Shown here: piece by piece, positions 31,101-33,461 of the stretch
How the letters are laid out: every line of letters begins with the position of its first letter
Numbering within the stretch: the stretch's first letter is position 1
NCBI GenBank assembly: GCA_031258035.1
Contig: JAIRNL010000226.1
Span: 1-33,461 of the forward strand
Direction of reading: 5' to 3'
From: Azoarcus sp.
GTDB lineage: Bacteria > Pseudomonadota > Gammaproteobacteria > Burkholderiales > Rhodocyclaceae
DNA: 33,461 bases
Program-made: the position numbers and the translations under genes
Notes under the pieces: model-generated
Database searches by the model: none
What the model was told of the DNA's origin: nothing
What the model saw: only the letters and a program-made list of their open reading frames with translations

Positions 31101-31786
31101 GCCCCGAAACCCGCGCCGCCGCCATCGCCAGGGCGCTTGCCGCGCATGCGCCGGCGGCGGGCAAGGATGCCGCCCGCCTGCCGCGCATGTTGGCCAGACT
31201 CGTCGACGACGTACTCGCCACCGCGCTCCTCGCCACCGGAGAAAACATCCTGCGCCTGGAGACCATACCCAGGGAAAAGCGCCTGACCGAACTCGGGTTC
31301 TACCTGCCATCGCCGCGCCTCTCCGCCACCGTCCTCGGCGACTGGCTCGCCGGGCACGCCTACGGCATGCCGAAGCTGACCCCGCGCGACCTCGACGGCT
31401 ACCTCAACGGCTACATCGACCTCGTCTTCGAGCACGCCGGGCGCTACTGGATACTCGACTGGAAATCCAACCACCTCGGCGACACGCCGCTCGCCTACGC
31501 GCCGACGGCGCTGGCCGCGGCGATGACGCGGCACGGCTACCACCTCCAGCACCTGCTCTACACCGTCGCCCTGCATCGCCACCTCGGCGGCGCGCTCCCC
31601 GGCTACGACTACGAGCGCCATTTCGGCGGCGTGCTCTACCTGTTCGTGCGCGGCGTGCGGCCCGGCTGGCTGGTCGACGGCGCGCCCGCCGGCGTATTCC
31701 GCCACCGCGCCGCAAAAGCGGACATCGAATCGCTCGACGCGCTGTTGGCTGGCTGCGGCGCGGACGCTGGCGCGAGGCGACGATGA
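28109..31786 (+). CDS. recB: Exodeoxyribonuclease V beta subunit (RecB)
   Basis: 3'-5' helicase and nuclease of RecBCD, which processes DNA double-strand ends. 1225 aa. UvrD-type motifs in order: ALIEASAGTGKTWNICALY (residues 19-37), VTFTRAATAELAARIRER, ALIDEFQDTDPLQLAIFRRI (about 387-406), LVGDPKQAIYSFRGADL, TLDTNRRSAP, IFRAKGLQYGIVF and LRLIYVALTRAVHRCYLT. The C-terminal nuclease has GDCIHAVFEAIDF, GYIDLVFEHAGRYWILDWKS (Asp and DxK, about 1100-1119) and HLQHLLYTVALHRHL. The ATG is 14 bases after psd with a weak ribosome binding site, suggesting coupling. The much longer open frame upstream is antisense or out of frame to real genes. recD overlaps the stop by 4 bases. Confidence 0.96.
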   Translation: MKPAPVALDAFACPLDGIALIEASAGTGKTWNICALYLRQLLEKALPVGRLLVVTFTRAATAELAARIRERIVAALRALDGVDPGDDPFVPALIAAARAAGVDASEARRRLQNALAAFDESAIFTIHGFSQRALADAPFTAGLPHALEVGEDDSDLRLEVTQDFWRRDVAAVDAALAAHLLACRDSPERWAQWLGQAQARPLAQARWDEESADEAGPLSAALVAAYDEARRLWRDVDAIRQAFETADGLHKGTYKPTALDAAFRQWSAWLASGDALAAPEADDKRRLLGIDTLAARTNKGHATPAHPFFAAAQNLLDARRRLDEALAAARLRLLRRFIEEAGAELRRRKQRERRLAFDDILWNMHDALACGRHPGLAAALHARYPVALIDEFQDTDPLQLAIFRRIYASEGRHGDLFLVGDPKQAIYSFRGADLQTYLGARALADAYYTLDTNRRSAPALVSACNALFGGNSEAFMAAGLDFRPVRPHAPTQCLDDRTPSGGEAALRLWRIPRDERDHEDGAAAGGERLNRQQAFERAAAAAAAEIARLLAAGGRGEIRIGERALAPDDIAVLVRTHKEGARMKAALARHGVGSVELSQSSVFDSREAEELERVLLAIADPARERLLKAALATVLMGWDAAALARLADDDDGVVGQFGRFAGWLDDWTRRGFAFMLWRWMDDAGVAARLLARDDGERRLTNLLHLAELLQQDAGRASPAILLGTLARRRAAGGGGGDDALLRLESDRNLVRIVTIFRAKGLQYGIVFCPFLFDGHDAGERGDSPMRLWHDDAGGQVADWRRAPPDEDRIEARLEDERDAETLRLIYVALTRAVHRCYLTVGCYAKSGNYKESGHSLLNWLAVGAGTTAAAWRSKDYTPAGIDAHWRGLASSSGGAIALDELPSGEGEPLMPDAGEAAFSAPRPPRLPVGWRLGSFSAIVSGATHEDAARDHDARIEPPDAVADADAAPPPDDDILRFPRGAIAGDCIHAVFEAIDFPRPETRAAAIARALAAHAPAAGKDAARLPRMLARLVDDVLATALLATGENILRLETIPREKRLTELGFYLPSPRLSATVLGDWLAGHAYGMPKLTPRDLDGYLNGYIDLVFEHAGRYWILDWKSNHLGDTPLAYAPTALAAAMTRHGYHLQHLLYTVALHRHLGGALPGYDYERHFGGVLYLFVRGVRPGWLVDGAPAGVFRHRAAKADIESLDALLAGCGADAGARRR

Positions 31787-33461
31787 AAGAAGCGGAAGCC
31801 CCCCCCCCGACAGACGAAAATCGCCGCCCGGAGACGCGCGACCCACCGCAAACCGCGCGCGACGCCCTCGCGGAAGGACTCGCCACCCGGATCGGACGCT
31901 GGGCCGGGGAAATGGGCGCGGCCCAGGCCGACATCGCCCCGCTGATGCGCGCGGCGCGCGAACTGGCTCTGGCTGCCTGCGATGGACATGTCTGCCTGCC
32001 CCTGGCTGCGTTGTCCGGCCCACAAGCGCAAGACACGCGCCGCGCGCTCCTGGCTGCTGGCCTGGCGGTCGAAGCCGGCGCGCGCGAGCTCTCCGCCAAA
32101 GCCTGGCCGCTGGTCATCGACGGCGAGCGCCTCTACCTGCGCCATTACTTTGAACTCGAAACCCACCTTGCCACGGCGCTTGCCACACTGGCCGCCGCCG
32201 CGCCGCCCGCCGCCGCCGCGCCCTCGCCCGCGCGCCTGCGCGCCGTACTCGACGCCCGCTTTCCGCCGCGCCCGGCAAAAGACGCGGACTGGCAGAAAGT
32301 CGCCGCGGCGCTTGCGCTCACCCGGCGACTGACCATCGTCAGCGGCGGCCCCGGCACCGGCAAGACCACCACCGTTGCCGCCCTCATCGCCTGCCTGCTC
32401 GAATGCGAACCGGACTTGCGCATCGCGCTCGCCGCCCCGACCGGCAAGGCGGCGGCGCGGCTGCGCGAGGCGCTGGCCGCGCGCGCCCGCGAACTACCGG
32501 AAGCCGTCCGCGCGAAACTCCCGGCGCAAGCCCACACCATCCACCGCCTGCTCGGCGCGACGCCGACGCAGGGACGCTTCCGCCATCACGCCGCCAACCC
32601 GCTCGCGCTCGACCTGCTCGTCGTCGACGAAGCCTCGATGCTCGACATCGCGCTCGCCGTCGCCCTGCTCGACGCCTTGCCCGCGCATGCCCGGCTGGTG
32701 CTGCTCGGCGACAAAGACCAACTCGCCGCCGTGGAAGCCGGCGCGGTCTTCGCCGACCTCTCAGCCGGCTGGCTTTTCGGCGCGGCCCAGGCGGCCCGGA
32801 TCGCCGCGCTCACCGACGTGCCGGCGCAAGCGTTGCGGCACGGATCGAACCAGACCCGCGCCGCGCTCCCCGACTGCGTCGTCTGGCTCCGTGAAAGCCA
32901 CCGCTTTCGCGCCGATTCCGGCATCGGTCGCCTGGCGCGCGACATCAACGCCGGCGAAGGCGCGGCGGCGCTCGGCTGGTTGCGGGCCGGCGACGGCGGC
33001 GACGCCGTCATCTGGATCGAAGAAGACGACGACGCCCGGACAAACGCCTCCACGGCGGCGCGCGGCCCCTCCGCCGCCGCGCTGGCTGCGATGGAAAACG
33101 GCTACGCCGCCTACATCGACGCGCTGCGGGCAAAGCCGGAGGGCGAACCGCCCTCGGCGCGCGCGGCGCGCGTGTTCGCCGCCTTCGAGCGTTTTCGCGT
33201 GCTGGTCGCGGTTCACGACAGCCCCCACGGGCGGGCCGAGATCGACGCCCACCTTGCCGCCCATATCCGCGCCGCGCTCGGCGTTGACCTGGCTGCCGGG
33301 CCGTTCTGGGCCGGAAGGCCGCTCATCATGCTGAAAAACGACCCCGTGACGCGGCTTTTCAACGGCGACATCGGCCTGTGCCTGCCCGACGCCGAGGGCG
33401 CCGCGCGGGTCTATTTCCCCACCGCCGACGGCAGCTATCGCGCCCTGCCGCCGCAAAGGCT
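31783..33461 (+). CDS. recD: Exodeoxyribonuclease V alpha subunit (RecD), 3' end missing
   Basis: 5'-3' helicase of RecBCD. 559 codons are visible and the gene runs off the window. The N-terminal domain (to about 165) is followed by Walker A IVSGGPGTGKTTTVAALIA (about 185-203), APTGKAAARLREAL, the helicase DE box LLVVDEASMLDIALA, LLGDKDQLAAVEAGAVFADL and ESHRFRADSGIGRLA. Near the edge comes RPLIMLKNDPVTRLFNGDIG. The start is at the ATGA overlap with recB. It is absent from a simple ORF scan because no stop is reached. Confidence 0.95.
   Translation, partial: MKEAEAPPPTDENRRPETRDPPQTARDALAEGLATRIGRWAGEMGAAQADIAPLMRAARELALAACDGHVCLPLAALSGPQAQDTRRALLAAGLAVEAGARELSAKAWPLVIDGERLYLRHYFELETHLATALATLAAAAPPAAAAPSPARLRAVLDARFPPRPAKDADWQKVAAALALTRRLTIVSGGPGTGKTTTVAALIACLLECEPDLRIALAAPTGKAAARLREALAARARELPEAVRAKLPAQAHTIHRLLGATPTQGRFRHHAANPLALDLLVVDEASMLDIALAVALLDALPAHARLVLLGDKDQLAAVEAGAVFADLSAGWLFGAAQAARIAALTDVPAQALRHGSNQTRAALPDCVVWLRESHRFRADSGIGRLARDINAGEGAAALGWLRAGDGGDAVIWIEEDDDARTNASTAARGPSAAALAAMENGYAAYIDALRAKPEGEPPSARAARVFAAFERFRVLVAVHDSPHGRAEIDAHLAAHIRAALGVDLAAGPFWAGRPLIMLKNDPVTRLFNGDIGLCLPDAEGAARVYFPTADGSYRALPPQR

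Overview
The window comes from a high-GC betaproteobacterium, probably in or near the Rhodocyclales; the order is an inference. The supporting signs are a SAH riboswitch in front of ahcY, a DUF2863 gene, the neighbourhood mltD / gloB / methyltransferase / rnhA, and a 5S rRNA 3' end of betaproteobacterial type. Most of it is ordinary chromosome, with one clear accessory insertion.

Layout. 1-150: the end of an rRNA operon (partial 5S), a hairpin, and a heptamer tandem repeat. 238-2547 (minus): epd and a Bcr/CflA-type drug exporter. 2600-2797 (minus): two tandem tRNA-Asn genes with their own promoter and terminator. 2942-3605 (minus): an AbrB/PIN toxin-antitoxin pair behind paaK (3648-4955). 5122-6498: a MATE exporter, divergent from a membrane-anchored metallophosphoesterase (6657-7805). 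7822-8921 (minus): a small conserved gene and a second PIN toxin, this time paired with a ribbon-helix-helix antitoxin. 8991-13957: a type III restriction-modification cassette (mod-res, minus strand) inserted at the 3' end of ahcY. A second, diverged copy of the last ~93 bp of ahcY lies on its far side. 13958-15575: ahcY with SAH riboswitch and promoter. 15613-18366: mltD and a REC-GGDEF response regulator, divergent. 18378-20489: gloB, a methyltransferase and rnhA. 20508-21686: DUF2863. 22080-24693: a DUF3649 / PepSY / DUF3325 membrane operon of the kind linked to iron uptake. 24712-25902: outer-membrane phospholipase A. 26120-27070: an Rpn-family nuclease with a probable internal start for a C-terminal small protein. 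27243-33461: psd, recB and recD (recD cut by the window end), with no recC beside them.

How the genes relate. Several genes handle foreign DNA or DNA ends: the type III R-M system, the Rpn nuclease, two VapBC modules and RecB/RecD. The rest is housekeeping: PLP synthesis (epd), the SAM cycle (ahcY), methylglyoxal detoxification (gloB), phospholipid synthesis and turnover (psd, pldA) and murein turnover (mltD).

The most notable observations are the ahcY 3'-end remnant flanking the R-M cassette (resembling the icd/icdC arrangement left by e14 in E. coli), the gene-within-gene signal in rpn, the heptamer array that can re-pair with the rRNA hairpin, and a strong excess of the hexamer CTGGCT/AGCCAG. 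All counts and identities were made by eye.
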